Shown here piece after piece: positions 1 to 10,960 of a stretch of DNA of 64,000 nt. Source of the DNA: Aedes albopictus (taxonomy: Eukaryota; Arthropoda; Insecta; Diptera; Culicidae); the NCBI RefSeq assembly GCF_035046485.1, contig NC_085138.1, positions 27,844,878 to 27,908,877 of the forward strand. The letters run 5' to 3'. Position 1 is the first letter of the stretch; the number at the start of each line of letters is the position of its first letter. The position numbers were made by a program, and so were the translations under genes. The notes beneath the pieces were generated by a model, which saw only the letters and a list, made by a program, of their open reading frames with translations, searched no databases and was not told the DNA's origin.

Positions 1-1100
1 TCTCCGGATGAATTCCAGAAGTAATCTGCGAAGGAATGCCAGGAGGAATCTCCGAAGAAATTATTGCAGGAATCTTTGAGAGAATCTTCGGAGGAATTAG
101 CGAAGGAATTTCCGGAGGAATCTCCGGAAGAATACCCGGAGGAATTTCCAAAGGAATTCCCGTAGGAATTATTGGTAAAATCTCAGAAGAAACTCCTAGA
201 GGAATCTCCGGAGGAATTCCTAGAGGAATCTTCGGAGAAATTTCTGGAGGAATCTCCGGAAGAATTTCTGAAGGAATCTCCGGTGAAATTCATGCAGGAA
301 ACTTTCAGGGAATTGGCGGACGAATTTGCGGAGGAATTTCCAGAGGAATCTCCAAAAGCATTCCCGGAGGAATCTCCAGAGAAATTCCCGGAGAAATCTC
401 CGAAAGAATTCCTGAAGGAATTTCCGGAGGAATTATTGGGGGAATCTCCGGAGGAATTTTTGGAGGAATCTCCGGAGGAATTATTGGAGAAATCTCAGAA
501 GGAATTTCTGGAGATTTTCTCCAGAAGATCTTCTGATGATTGCTCCAGGAATCCCTCCGGGGAAGTCCTGCAGGAATTCTTGAATAATTGCACGGGAATT
601 TCAGAGGAACTCCTGGGAAATTCCTGGTGGAATTATTGGTGAACTTCTGGTGGAATTCTCTAGGTAATTTTTAATGAGTTCCTGGGAAATTCCTGGAGGA
701 ATTTCTTGGAAACTCATTGGGGAATCCCAAAAGAACTCCCGGGGAACTACTACAAGAATTCACGGGGAACTCCTGGATATTCTCCCGACAAACACCTGAA
801 GGAATTAACGAAAACTTCTGGAGGCATTCCTAGGGAACTCCCGGAAGTTTTATCGGCAATTTTCTGGAAAAACATGATAATTTCTTGATGATTTCCTGGG
901 GAATCCCTGGAGGAATTTCCAAAACACTCCTTGCGGAATTCCCGGGGAACTCTTGGAGGAATTTACGGGGAACTCCCTCGGGAATAACTGGGAAACTCCG
1001 GAGGAATCCCTGATAATCTCCTGGAGGAAGAACTGGAGGAGAACTTCTGGATGAATTCCCGTGAACTCCTGCGGGATATTCTACAGGAATTATCAGGAAA
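1..1100. repeat. Degenerate 12-bp minisatellite (TTCCTGGAGGAA family)
   Basis: The first ~540 bp are well ordered with units such as TCTCCGGAGGAA; order decays to 1100. Period 12 equals four codons, producing pseudo-protein repeats (FLEE, PGGI) in overlapping frames. The 166- and 156-codon overlapping frames here are therefore not taken as genes. Confidence 0.85.
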
Positions 1101-1745
1101 CTCCTGAAAGAACTTTTTTTTGGAATTTTCGAGAACTAGGAAACTTCAGATTTCTTTCGATAGAGCAAGACAGAGCAAGAGCAATGCGGCAGATTCTCAC
1201 ATAATTCTTTTCTTCCAGGAAACAAACATATCCACCATATCCACCGAACTTAAGTTGTTTTGAAATTAACCGCAGGAAATCCGCGCTCATTGTGTTTTAC
1301 CGCAGCGGCATACTTGCGGGTTGGTCCATACCGCAGTGCTTCCGCATTCCGTTTCTTGAGTTCTTTCCTTGTCAAATATTTGACCCTGTGTACTACAGAC
1401 CTAAGGCCTCTGTGTACTAACAGCTTAATGCACACTGATGTCTTTGGTGCGAAAGATGAAACAAAAACGAAAGAGAAATGTCACTTTTACTAACGGAATA
1501 ATACATCGACATATTATTCCGTACGGAAAATTAACAACATGACTGACAGCATTGCATGACACTGCCATCTGTTGGCAAATCTTTCTGGCTGCAAATTACT
1601 TATCAACTGCGAACGCTTAAGTAATTTTGATTGCAAAAGTTTTACGTGACCATTACTTGTTCTATCTTTTTACACAGTACTTACCAGGTGGAAACTAGCC
1701 ATTAAGTTGACCTCTCTACGCTGAAGGCTTGAGTCCTGGCTAGTA
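1101..1745. other. No gene recognised; one hairpin
   Basis: Mixed-composition spacer. A perfect 11 bp inverted repeat (ACGGAATAATA at 1493-1503 and TATTATTCCGT at 1512-1522) with an 8 nt loop is visible. Short overlapping frames on both strands show no conserved motif. Confidence 0.5.
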
Positions 1746-1752
1746 CTGTAGA

Positions 1753-1991
1753 CTACCCTTTGGACTCAAGCTCCCGGATGGAAAGGGGAGCCAACTCAAC
1801 TAGCTGTTGTTCGGCTCGCCATTTTCTCTGTAGTTCAAGGACGATTCGTGAGACCATGGAAGTAACGGAATCCCACTTGTCCGCCTCTGTACACATCTTT
1901 TCAACAATGTTGTCCGGTGTGATATCTCTAGCGCACATTTCCTGCATACTCAACCTATGCTCCACAAAGCATGGGCATTCGAAGAGCACAT
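1753..1991 (-). pseudogene. LINE ORF2 C-terminal fragment, part 2 (3' portion)
   Basis: The minus strand encodes VLFECPCFVEHRLSMQEM...LELQRKWRAEQQ then a stop. This is the typical zinc-knuckle-to-C-terminus region of R1/LOA-like non-LTR retrotransposon polyproteins. It continues the fragment at 2886-3300 after removal of the inserted element 1992-2883. The reverse transcriptase core is absent. Confidence 0.7.
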
Positions 1992-2883
1992 CCCAAGTAA
2001 CAATGAATGCTGAACAGTAAGAGTATTAGCTGAACATTGGTTGGTTAACCCTAAAAGGGATACCTGGGGTCCATTGGACCCCAGGCGCCTTTCAGAGCTC
2101 GTCTTTAATGGAACACACTCAGCGAGGTGACCAAACTGAAGCCATGAAGGTATCCCTTTTAGGGTTAATGGTGTCAGTGGCTGAAAACAATGACAGCTGA
2201 AAATTGGTTTGAAGTATGGCTTGTTTAACATTTTTAATCAGCAATACATAAATGGCTGAATATAAAATTGAATAGAGTATTCTCCATCTGTGTAAGCAGA
2301 TTTAAAACATTAACCAGCGGGCACAATTGTTCATCTGTTGTTCAGCCTTTAATCAAATAATTTTTGAAAACTGACCCAAGCAAGTTTTCGTAGTGTCCAT
2401 ATTGCTTCTCCAGCCTCAATGCAGACTCAGTTCAGCTGGTGTTATTGATTATTCAGACACAACAAGGGATGCTCTCGTTTTCGAAAATCTGTATACGATT
2501 GTGTGTGGTGTAGATGCTAAGGTCAGTGACTATGTATGAGCAGATCCGAGTTCAATTCCCAGTTTTTCACATACATTAATTTATAAAGTCCAATACATCT
2601 CTTCTGGGAAATAAAGCCGCAAATAATAAAATATGGCTTACGATTTTTTTTAATGTTTAATCACAATAAGTAAATTTGATTGATTACTGATTAAGCACAT
2701 ATTAAGCCTTAAATCAGCCTGTCAATGAACCTTCAATCAGCTAAAGGTTGAATGAAATCACCAAAATTAGATGTTTAGGAACTGATTAAAGGATTGTACC
2801 TCTTGTGCCCAGCTTTTGTTCAAATGAAGGCTGCTTTAAAATAGCTGGAAAAACGTTTTTACAGCCTGGAAGTGTTACCTGGG
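1992..2883. mobile_element. 892 bp TIR element inserted in the LINE
   Basis: It begins CCCAAGTAACA and ends TGTTACCTGGG (inverted: CCCAGGTAACA), with AT on both sides. Excising it restores the LINE reading EH|VLFECP. Related sequence occurs at 17240-17650, and a similar terminus at 9952. No transposase frame is visible, so it is non-autonomous. Confidence 0.65.
2049..2164. mobile_element. 116 bp TTAA MITE nested in the TIR element
   Basis: TTAA at 2045-2048 and 2165-2168 flank a short element with termini CCCTAAAAGGGATACC and GGTATCCCTTTTAGGG, perfectly inverted over 16 bp. TTAA duplication is typical of piggyBac-type transposition. Confidence 0.8.
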
Positions 2884-2885
2884 AT

Positions 2886-3300
2886 GCTCCGCGATCTCGT
2901 CGCAGTCTGCGCATTCAAGACATGCGGGGGAGCCTGCATGTCCGAATCTGTGCAGATACCACCTAAAGCACCCATGGCCTAACACATTATTTTTTTTCCT
3001 AGTGGAAGTTCACCTCGGGGCCTTTAGACACGCTCGGTAGTCGGTATGAACCTGAGTGTCCATCTACCCTTGCTGAAGGAATCTCTTAATCCTCTGCCAC
3101 CACTAGTGCTATGGGCATCATGCCCGCTAGCACACATACCGCGTCCTTTAAGACCATGCGGTATGCGCTGACTGACCACCCGAAGGCACTTTTACCTGTG
3201 GGTACTCTTGAGTCGCTTAACGTTTCGATTGACCACTAGCGCATTCGACCGCGACCGCTACTGTCGCGAGCAGCTTGCGCTTACTCGAGACTATTGCCGA
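2886..3300 (-). pseudogene. LINE ORF2 C-terminal fragment, part 1
   Basis: The minus strand of 2886-2985 encodes GHGCFRWYLHRFGHAGSPAC then LECADCDEIAEH, a characteristic post-RT Cys/His segment of R1-like LINEs. Further upstream (to about 3300) the frame is broken by stops. The Ala-Glu-His followed by Val-Leu-Phe-Glu-Cys-Pro expected in the family is split by the insertion at 1992-2883. Confidence 0.65.
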
Positions 3301-3359
3301 GCTGTTGTTCAGACTTACGGTTGTTTACTACCACCACCTCCGTTTTGTGATTAGATTAA

Positions 3360-4110
3360 TCCTTGGAGGAATTCCTACAGAAATGCCTGGAGAAAACCTT
3401 GTAGAAACCCCGGAGGAATTGGGTTTTTAAATTAAGAAAAATGTATTGATTTTTTTGATTTTATACGAAAGAGCACCTTTTTCTGAACCACCATGATTTT
3501 TTCAGATTTTTGGAACTTTATTTTGGTACCTAAAATCGCTTTCGAAGAGATTTTTCGAAATCACCTTTTGACAGCTGGCCAACTGCTTGACAGCTCCACC
3601 CAGTACAAAATGCGACGAGGGGTGATTCGACAAATCGCTCCCATACAAACTTCAAACTGATTTTTAAATAGGTTCCCGGGCACCAAAATTCATGAAAATT
3701 TGGATTTCGGCTCAGTTTTGCATGCAGATTCTGAATATGGAATTATCTCAACACCGCTAAAGAAGCCAATTCCCGTGGGAATTCCCGGAGCTATCCCTGG
3801 GGGAATTTCTGAATACCTGGACGAACTCCTGGATGAATTCTGGAAGGACCCCTGAAGAAATTTCTGAAGAAATCTCTAGAAGAATGCATAGAAGAAATCC
3901 TAGATAAATTTCTGAAGGATTCCTTGCAGGAATTTGTGGAGGAATTCCTAGAGGAATTGTGGGAGGGATCTCTAAAAAAAAATCTGAAGAAATCTCTTGA
4001 GGAATTTCTGGAGAAAATCTTAGAAAAATGTCTGAAGGAATTCTTGGAGAAATCTCTGAAGGAATTCCTGGGGGAATCCCTGAAGCAATTCCTGGAAAAA
4101 TCGCACTGAA
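3360..4110. repeat. 12-bp minisatellite blocks with intervening unique DNA
   Basis: 12-bp-type units lie at 3360-3420 and 3770-4110. Between them (3420-3770) is AT-rich sequence without a recognisable feature. Confidence 0.65.
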
Positions 4111-4350
4111 TTAAAATTCAACCATCGCGCAACAATAATGACAATGTCAATTTGTTGCGACAATCCACCAAATGCGACATAAGTTTGTCCCAACTTGAAC
4201 AGTACGCAACAAATTCAGCTTCCGTTTTGTCTGCAACAAAAAAATATCGAGATCCGGTCATTATCTGTTACCAGTTGGGACAATGACTAATCGCCACGCC
4301 TTCTTTGTTGCTTGTTTTGTGCCTCTTTTGTCTGACAATTCTCTTCATTG
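4111..4350. mobile_element. Putative MITE inserted in the minisatellite
   Basis: A non-repeat block of about 240 bp has inverted segments (TTTGTCCCAACT near 4183 and AGTTGGGACAA near 4271) and CAACAA-rich ends. It interrupts the 12-bp array. Exact termini are not resolved. Confidence 0.35.
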
Positions 4351-4354
4351 CTCT

Positions 4355-6843
4355 AGAGAGAATTCTGGAGGAATGCCTGAAAGTACTGCTGAACAAATTC
4401 CTAGCGTAATCGCTGGAGGAATTCTTGGAACGATTGGAATAGAAAAAATTGGATGAGACCCAGCGATAATTCCTGGAGAAGTCCACGATGAATTCTGGGA
4501 GCAATTCCTGGAGGAATTCTTGGAGAAATTTCTGGAGGACTTCCTGGAGGAATCTCTGGGAAAATCCCTGGAGGCATTCGTGAAGAAATACCTGGAGGAA
4601 TCCCTGCAGCAACTCCTGAAAGCATCTTTGGAAGAATTCCTGGAGGGATGCCTGTAGGAATTCCTGAAAATATTCTAAAGGTATTCCTGTAGAATGTCCT
4701 GGAAGAATCTCAGAAAAATTTCTAGGAGGAATTCTCGGAGGAATCTGTAAAGGAATTCTTGAAAGAATTCCTGGATAAATTTCTGAAGGAAACTAGAGGA
4801 ATTCAGGGAGATTTCTATTCCTATTATTTTTTATTTCTGAAAAAAAAATCCTTTAAGAAGTTCTTGGGGGAATTTCTAGAGGAATTTCTGGTCGAATTTC
4901 TGGAGGAATACTCGAAAGAATTCCTGAAGGAATCCCTCGGACAATCCTTGGAGCAATTCAATCCATGAAGCAATCTCTGGAGAAATTTCTGGAGTAATGC
5001 CTGGAGGAATCGCTTGAAAATACCTGAAGAAGTTCCTCAAAAAAATCATCGCGGAATTCCTAGAGAAATCCCTGCAGCAATTCCTGGGTGGAAATCTAGA
5101 ATTTCTAGAGGAATTCCTGGAGTAATCGTGGAGACATTTCTGAAAGAATCCCTGGGGGAATCTTTGGAGAAATTTGTGGAGAAATCCCAGGAAAATACCT
5201 GAAGAAGTTCTTGGAGGAAGAATCCCTGGAAAAATTGCAGAAGGTATTCCTAGAGGAAATCCTGGAAGAATTTTTGAAGGAATCCCTGAAAGATTTCATA
5301 GAGTAATTCTCTGATGAGTTGCTGATAGAATTTATGAAGGAATTCCTGGATCAATTCCCGGAGGAATTCCTGAAGACACCCTGGACAAATTTCTGTGTGA
5401 AATTCTGGATGAATGGCTGCATGAATTCCTAGAGGAATCCTACGAGAATTCCTGATGGAAATCTTGAAGGAATCCCTGAAGTAATTCCTGGAGAAATCTT
5501 TGGAGGAATTCCAGTAGGAGTCTCTGGAAAAATCCTTGGAAAAATCCCTAGAAGAATTCCTGGATAAGTTCCAGTAGGAATTTCTAGGAGAATTCCTAGT
5601 GGAATTCTTGGAGGAACGCCTTGAGGAAACCCTAGAGAAATTCTGGGAGGAATTCTTGAAAGAATTCCTGGATTCTTGAAAAAAATCTTATGCGATCTTC
5701 GAAACGTTCGTGGTGGAATCCCTTTAGCTGTTCCTGAAGAAATCCCTAGAGGAATTCTTGAAGAAACTCCAGAAGGAATCCTTGGAAAATACCTGGAAAA
5801 ATTTCTGAAAAAATCCCTTGACAAATTTCTGAAGGATTTCCTAGGGGAACCTCTGGGAAAATCCATGGAGAAATTCGTGGAGAAATACCTGAAGCAATTC
5901 CTGAAGAAATCTTTGGAAGAATTTCTGTAGGAATCCCTGAAAAAAATCTGAAGGTATTCCTGAAGAATTTCCAGGAAGAATCTCTGAAGAAATCCCTAGA
6001 GGATTTCCTGGTGAAATTCCTGAATAAATTGCTGACATAATTTCTGAAGAATGTCCAGGAAGAATTCCTAGAGGAATATCTAAAGTAATTCTAGAAAGAA
6101 TTATTGGATAAATTTCTGAAGGAATCTCTAGAGGAATTCAGGAAGATTTCTATTTCTACATATTTCTAATACTTTAATTTTTCTATTTCTAAAAACAAAT
6201 CCCTTCTGAAACTCCAAGAGGAATTTCCAGAGTAATTCCTGGAGAAATCCTCGAAGGAATTCCTGAAGGAATCCCGACAATGGCTGGAGAAGTTTGTAGA
6301 GAAATCCCTGGAGGAATTCATGAAGCAGTTCCTGGAGGAATCTTTGAAGAATTTTGCCTAGAGGAATCTCTGAAAAATTCCTAAAGGTATTCCTGGAGAA
6401 TTTTCTTCAAGAATTTTTTAAGAATTACTTCGAGAATTTCCTGGAGAAATTTCTAAAAAAAATGCTGACATAATTTCTGAAGGATGTCTAGGACCAATTC
6501 CTGGATCAATTCTTGGAGGAATTCCTCAAGAAATTCCTGGAGAATTTCCTGGAAAAGTTCCTGGAGAAATTCCTGGATAAAGTCCTGAATTCGTTAAGGA
6601 ATACCTCGAAAAATCTCGGGCAGACTTCCTTAAGGTATTTCAGTGAGTATTGCTGGGGGAATCGCTGAAGGAATGCCTGGAGGAATCTCTAGAAGTATTA
6701 TTGAAAGTAATTGTAATTGAATTTCTGGAGGAATCTCTAGAGAAACTCTGGGATAAATTTCTGAAAAATCCCTTGAGAAAATCCTGGAGAAAATCTTCTA
6801 AGAATTTTTTGAAAGAATACCTGGGGGAATCTTTGGAGAAATG
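4355..6843. repeat. 12-bp minisatellite array
   Basis: Clear period 12 is visible, for example at 4497-4640: TTCCTGGAGGAA, TTCTTGGAGAAA, TTTCTGGAGGAC, TTCCTGGAGGAA. The array carries several short T/A-rich interruptions (for example 4815-4850 and 6140-6200). Frames of up to 145 codons on both strands are repeat artefacts. Confidence 0.85.
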
Positions 6844-7130
6844 TGAGCATGAGCATGAGCATGAGGCATGATTGACCGCCCGCGGTTGCTCCTCTGTTAT
6901 TGCAAGGACATCTGCATTTACACAAAGAACCAACAGATAGTGCTTGGGACTAGCCTTCTCCTCATTGTGTAAATACTGACATCCCAATACTTTTCAATGG
7001 GCAATACCAGCGCCGGCCGCGTCCGAATGCAGGTCAATTGAGGATAGGGAAGGAAGTGATGACGTGATTCTCGCTTAGGCCAATAACCGAGGAATTCTCT
7101 GCGTTACTACGAGAGATCACTAGGAGTTTG
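6844..7130. repeat. GAGCAT microsatellite and an interspersed repeat
   Basis: (GAGCAT)3-4 at 6844-6868 leads into TTGACCGCCCGCGGTTGCTC. A related GATTGACCGCCCGTGGATGC on the minus strand near 17195-17225 shows that this is a dispersed element. Its class is not recognised. Confidence 0.45.
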
Positions 7131-8155
7131 GATAAGGGAAGGGAACATTAAGGATTTTGTCTTGGTAAACAAATCACTTCAATTACCGGACCGATTTTTG
7201 TTTTGCTATGAACGATGCACTCACGAAAAATTCTGTTTGAATTCGTCCCCACATACGCGTTATTTTCAGGAATCATTAACAGAGTTTAAGGGGTTACATA
7301 CTTTGCAGGGGTAAAGAAAAACCGAATTTTTAACGCATTTTCCAGATTCATGACAATTCCAACAGTGACGGATCACACGAACTAAATTGAAAGTACTTTA
7401 ACAGACCTACGCAACAAAATAGTGTGGCCAACACCGTATGGTGGCAGACTGTACAAAAATACAACAAAATTGTATCAAAATAAAATAAAATTATTAAAAA
7501 TTTGGGCCGATACTAGAAGTGACGAACTTCGCAGTAAGTTATTGTTTTGTAAATATATAAAGGAGACCGAATATCACAGAATATATTTTTCGCCACACAC
7601 TCGCAAAGCGATTATATTTTCTGGTACTGATTTCGGATTTCACAACTACTCTCCTATCCGCCCATCGCGAGAAACGATGCGAAAGCGCGTCACTATTTCC
7701 CGACACTGATTCCGGATTTCACACTCCAGCAAGAAAATATATAATACTAAACACTAAAACATCCGCGCATCTATAGTTTTTGTTTCCACTTGAGAACAAT
7801 GCCACACGCGAATCGTTATGTAAAACTGCATCAGAGTAAAATTTATATGGTCACTTTAATAATACAGAAGAAAAACAGAAAACTTAGCTTTATTTGGTCG
7901 CTGCCGCTCCGGTCATTGATGATGATTTTGGCCTGGACAAGCTGCCTTCAGGGGTCCCCACCTGTACATCGCTCCGATTGTTACCCACGGACGCGGACAC
8001 CACGAACGCAAAAAAGTTACCACTCCTTTCATTGATAAACATTTCACAGTCTTCGAATCACTTCACATCTTCAATCACTCATCAGAATACCTAATTCTAT
8101 TAGCTAAACTAATTTTCTTCGTCCAAATTGAAAATTCCGCGGACACGAGTTGAAC
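7131..8155. other. No gene recognised
   Basis: AT-rich spacer with short frames (95 codons at 7422-7709, 81 at 7790-8035). None has a recognisable domain, signal peptide or splice context. A TTTCGGATTTCACA / TTCCGGATTTCACA repeat occurs near 7632 and 7711. Confidence 0.4.
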
Positions 8156-9470
8156 CGTGACAGTAAAACATTTTCACCAAATACCTGGGGGAATCTTTGG
8201 AGAAATGTGTGGAGAAACCCCTGGAAAGCACCTGAAGAAGTTCCTGGAGAAATTCTTTGTGGAATTCCTAGTTGAATCCCTGCAGCAATTTCTGGGGGAG
8301 AATCTGGAAGAATTCCTGGAGGCATCCCTGGGAAAATTCCAGAAGGTAATCCGAGAGGAAATCCTGGAATAATTTCTGAAGGAATCCCTGAAGGATTTCC
8401 TGGAGAAATTCTATGATGAATTGCTGATAGAATTTATGAAGGAATTCCTAGATCAATTTCTGGAGGAATACCTGAAGAGACCCTGGACAAATTTCTGGGT
8501 GAAATCCTGGATGAATGCCTGCATGAATGCCTACGAAAATTTCTGATGGAAATCTTGAAGGAATCCCTGAAGTAATTCCTAGAGAAATCTTTGGATGAAT
8601 TCCTGTAGGAGTCTCTGGAAAAATCCTTAGAGAAATCCCTTGAAGAATTCCTGGCTAAGTTCCTGTAGGAATTTTTAGGGGAATTTCTGGTGAAATTCTT
8701 GGAGGAGTCCCTGAAGCAATTCTTGGAGGAATCTGTGGAGGAACGTCTGGAGAAAGTTCTGAAGAAATTCATGGAGGAAACCCTGGAAAGATTCTTGGAG
8801 GGATCCCTGGATTCTTGGAAAAAATCTGAAGGAACTCTTAGAAGATTTTGTGGTGGAATCCCTTTAGCAGTTTCTGAAGAATTTCAAAAGTTTCTTGAAG
8901 AATACAAGGAGAAATTTATGAAATAATCCTAGGAAGAGTTCCTGGGGGAATCCCGAAGAAATCTGTGAAGGAAAACTCGCAGTAACACCTAAAAGGATCT
9001 CTGTTGACGTTCCTTTTGGAATCTCTGGAGAATTTCCTGGAGGAATCCTCGAAAAAAGCACTGGAACAATGACTAGAGAAATCTCTGAAGGTATCCCAGG
9101 AGAAAATCCCGGAGGAATGTCTGGTGAAACCCCTAGAGGAATTCTTGAAAAAAAAATCTGGAGCAATCCATGATGAAATCACTGAAAGAAGGTATGAAGA
9201 AATTCCTGGAGAAATTCGTCGATGCATCCCTGCAGAAGTATCTGTAAAAAATCTGAAGGAATCGTGAGAGAAATTCCTGAAGCATTTCTTGGAACAAACT
9301 CTGAAACAACCACTATCGGAACCCTGCAAGATACCCATGGAAGAATTCACGAAGGAGAAATTCCAGGAGAAGTCCTTTGAGGAATTCCTGAAAGAAGCCC
9401 TGAAGAAGTTCCAGAAAAAAATGCCTGAAGGAATTTCCGAAAGTGTCCTTGAAAGAATTCATAAAGAATA
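8156..9470. repeat. 12-bp minisatellite array
   Basis: Same family as 4355-6843, with parts closely resembling it (compare 8410-8580 with 5300-5480), indicating segmental duplication between arrays. Frames of up to 144 codons are artefacts. Confidence 0.8.
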
Positions 9471-9951
9471 ATTCATTCAAACATGTTTCTATGATAAGAT
9501 TGAAGTGATTCTCTTGGAGAAATACTTGTGGTTTTCAAGTTAAAAAGGTTTGATAATTATGAATAAAATCCTTAATTATTATAAAAGTTTATTTACTTAT
9601 TGAGATATTTTTTCTGGAACTCTAAATTACACTAGTTTACAAAATAAAAAGAAAGCCGTGAACTTCTTTCAACGACCAACATTTTTGAAGCAGAATTTAT
9701 CACTGATTTCGAAACCGTGAGTGTTAGCTCAATATTGAGTTTTACAACTTTTTGAAATATGGGATTTACTAAAATTCAAATATCTTGCGTTTCGTTTAAC
9801 TAATTTTAAATATTTTTCCATAAATTAAGAGCTGAATATAATACCATTTGTTCATCTGAATACAGGTTTTGCATCAGATTAATAAAATTCAAGATATTGG
9901 TGAGTTTTAGAGACAATCTCCTTAAATTTTAGCGAAATTTTCAAAAATTTA
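9471..9951. other. AT-rich spacer, nothing recognised
   Basis: No open frame, inverted terminus or tandem order is visible. It might include decayed 5' sequence of the LINE that follows. Confidence 0.4.
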
Positions 9952-10089
9952 CCCAAGTAACATTTTATAGTTAAATAGACTAGAGAGGGTTCTAAAAACC
10001 ATTATGAAACCTAAATAAAAGTGTTTAAGTTTTATGGAGGTTCTCAAAACCTCTACAAGACATATTGGTCATCAAAATGTTACTTGTTA
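9952..10089. mobile_element. Short TIR element next to or in a LINE RNase H region
   Basis: The left end CCCAAGTAACATTTTATAG pairs with AAAATGTTACTTG near 10077-10089. The left terminus is shared with the element at 1992. LINE RNase H coding resumes directly after it. Confidence 0.45.
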
Positions 10090-10960
10090 CTTGTTGTTTG
10101 GGTTCCAGCTCATTGTAGTATTTTTGGCAACGAACAAGCTGATTGTTTGGCAAAATTGGGTGTTTTTCGTGAAATAGTTTATAATCGTGTTATTTTTTTC
10201 ATACGAATATTTCTCCTCATTGAAGAAACAATCATTGAACAATTGGCAAATATCTTGGAATGAAAGTGAACAGGGACGATATTGTATTTCTATTTATCCG
10301 AGAATTAAGGATCATCCTTGGTTCAAAAACTTAAGATGTTGGACGTAATTTCATTTGTTCTATTTCAAGATTAATGTCAAATCATTACATTTGTAATGAT
10401 TATTTGTATCGCATGAAAATTAAGGATTCTAATCTCTGTGAATGTAATAAATCTTATGAAGACATAGATCATATTGTTTTTAAATGTCCTAATTATACAT
10501 TACCGAGACAAAAATTGATGGATAGAATGGTTTGCCTGAGTAATGATGTTCCTGTCTCTGTTCGAGATATTTTAGCCATCAAATTTATTCCCATTCTAAA
10601 AATACTTTTCAAATATTTAAATGAAATCTCTTGTCAAATTTGATACTCGTTGTTTTTTTTTCTCTTTTATAATTTTTCTTTTCAGAAAACTCCTGCCTAG
10701 GCTACGCTGGTTCCACCCAAGCATTTGATTCATGGTTTGGGATTGGCCCCTTGGATGTTGTCGGCTCTGGCATGGATCGATTCCGGATGAGCCTTTAGTA
10801 TTAAGTTTTGTTATTATAATTATTGTTTTTTTGAAAAGATAAAGAGGTTTTATGCCTTTTTGAGAACGATTTCGAAATGCAAGGAAATCACTCAAAGGGG
10901 CTTTTCCCTCTTTCAAAATTTTTAGTTAAATAAACAACATCAACAACAACAACAGTAAAA
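10090..10960 (+). pseudogene. 3' part of a non-LTR retrotransposon (RNase H, C-terminal domain, 3' UTR)
   Basis: The plus strand encodes LLVVWVPAHCSIFGNEQADC, an RNase H motif with the usual WVPxH and GNExAD signature. After frame breaks comes SNHYICNDYLYRMKI...NLCECNKSYEDIDHIVFKCP, the Cys/His C-terminal segment of I/LOA-like LINEs. The 3' UTR runs to a CAACATCAACAACAACAAC tail ending near 10954. No RT core is present, so this is a 5'-truncated, decayed copy. Confidence 0.75.

Noticed and set aside
36..642. Overlapping 166- and 156-codon frames with repetitive Gly/Ile or Glu/Phe protein
   Set aside because: Both arise from the 12-bp minisatellite, whose consensus is stop-free in every frame; two frames overlap on the same strand and neither has gene features.
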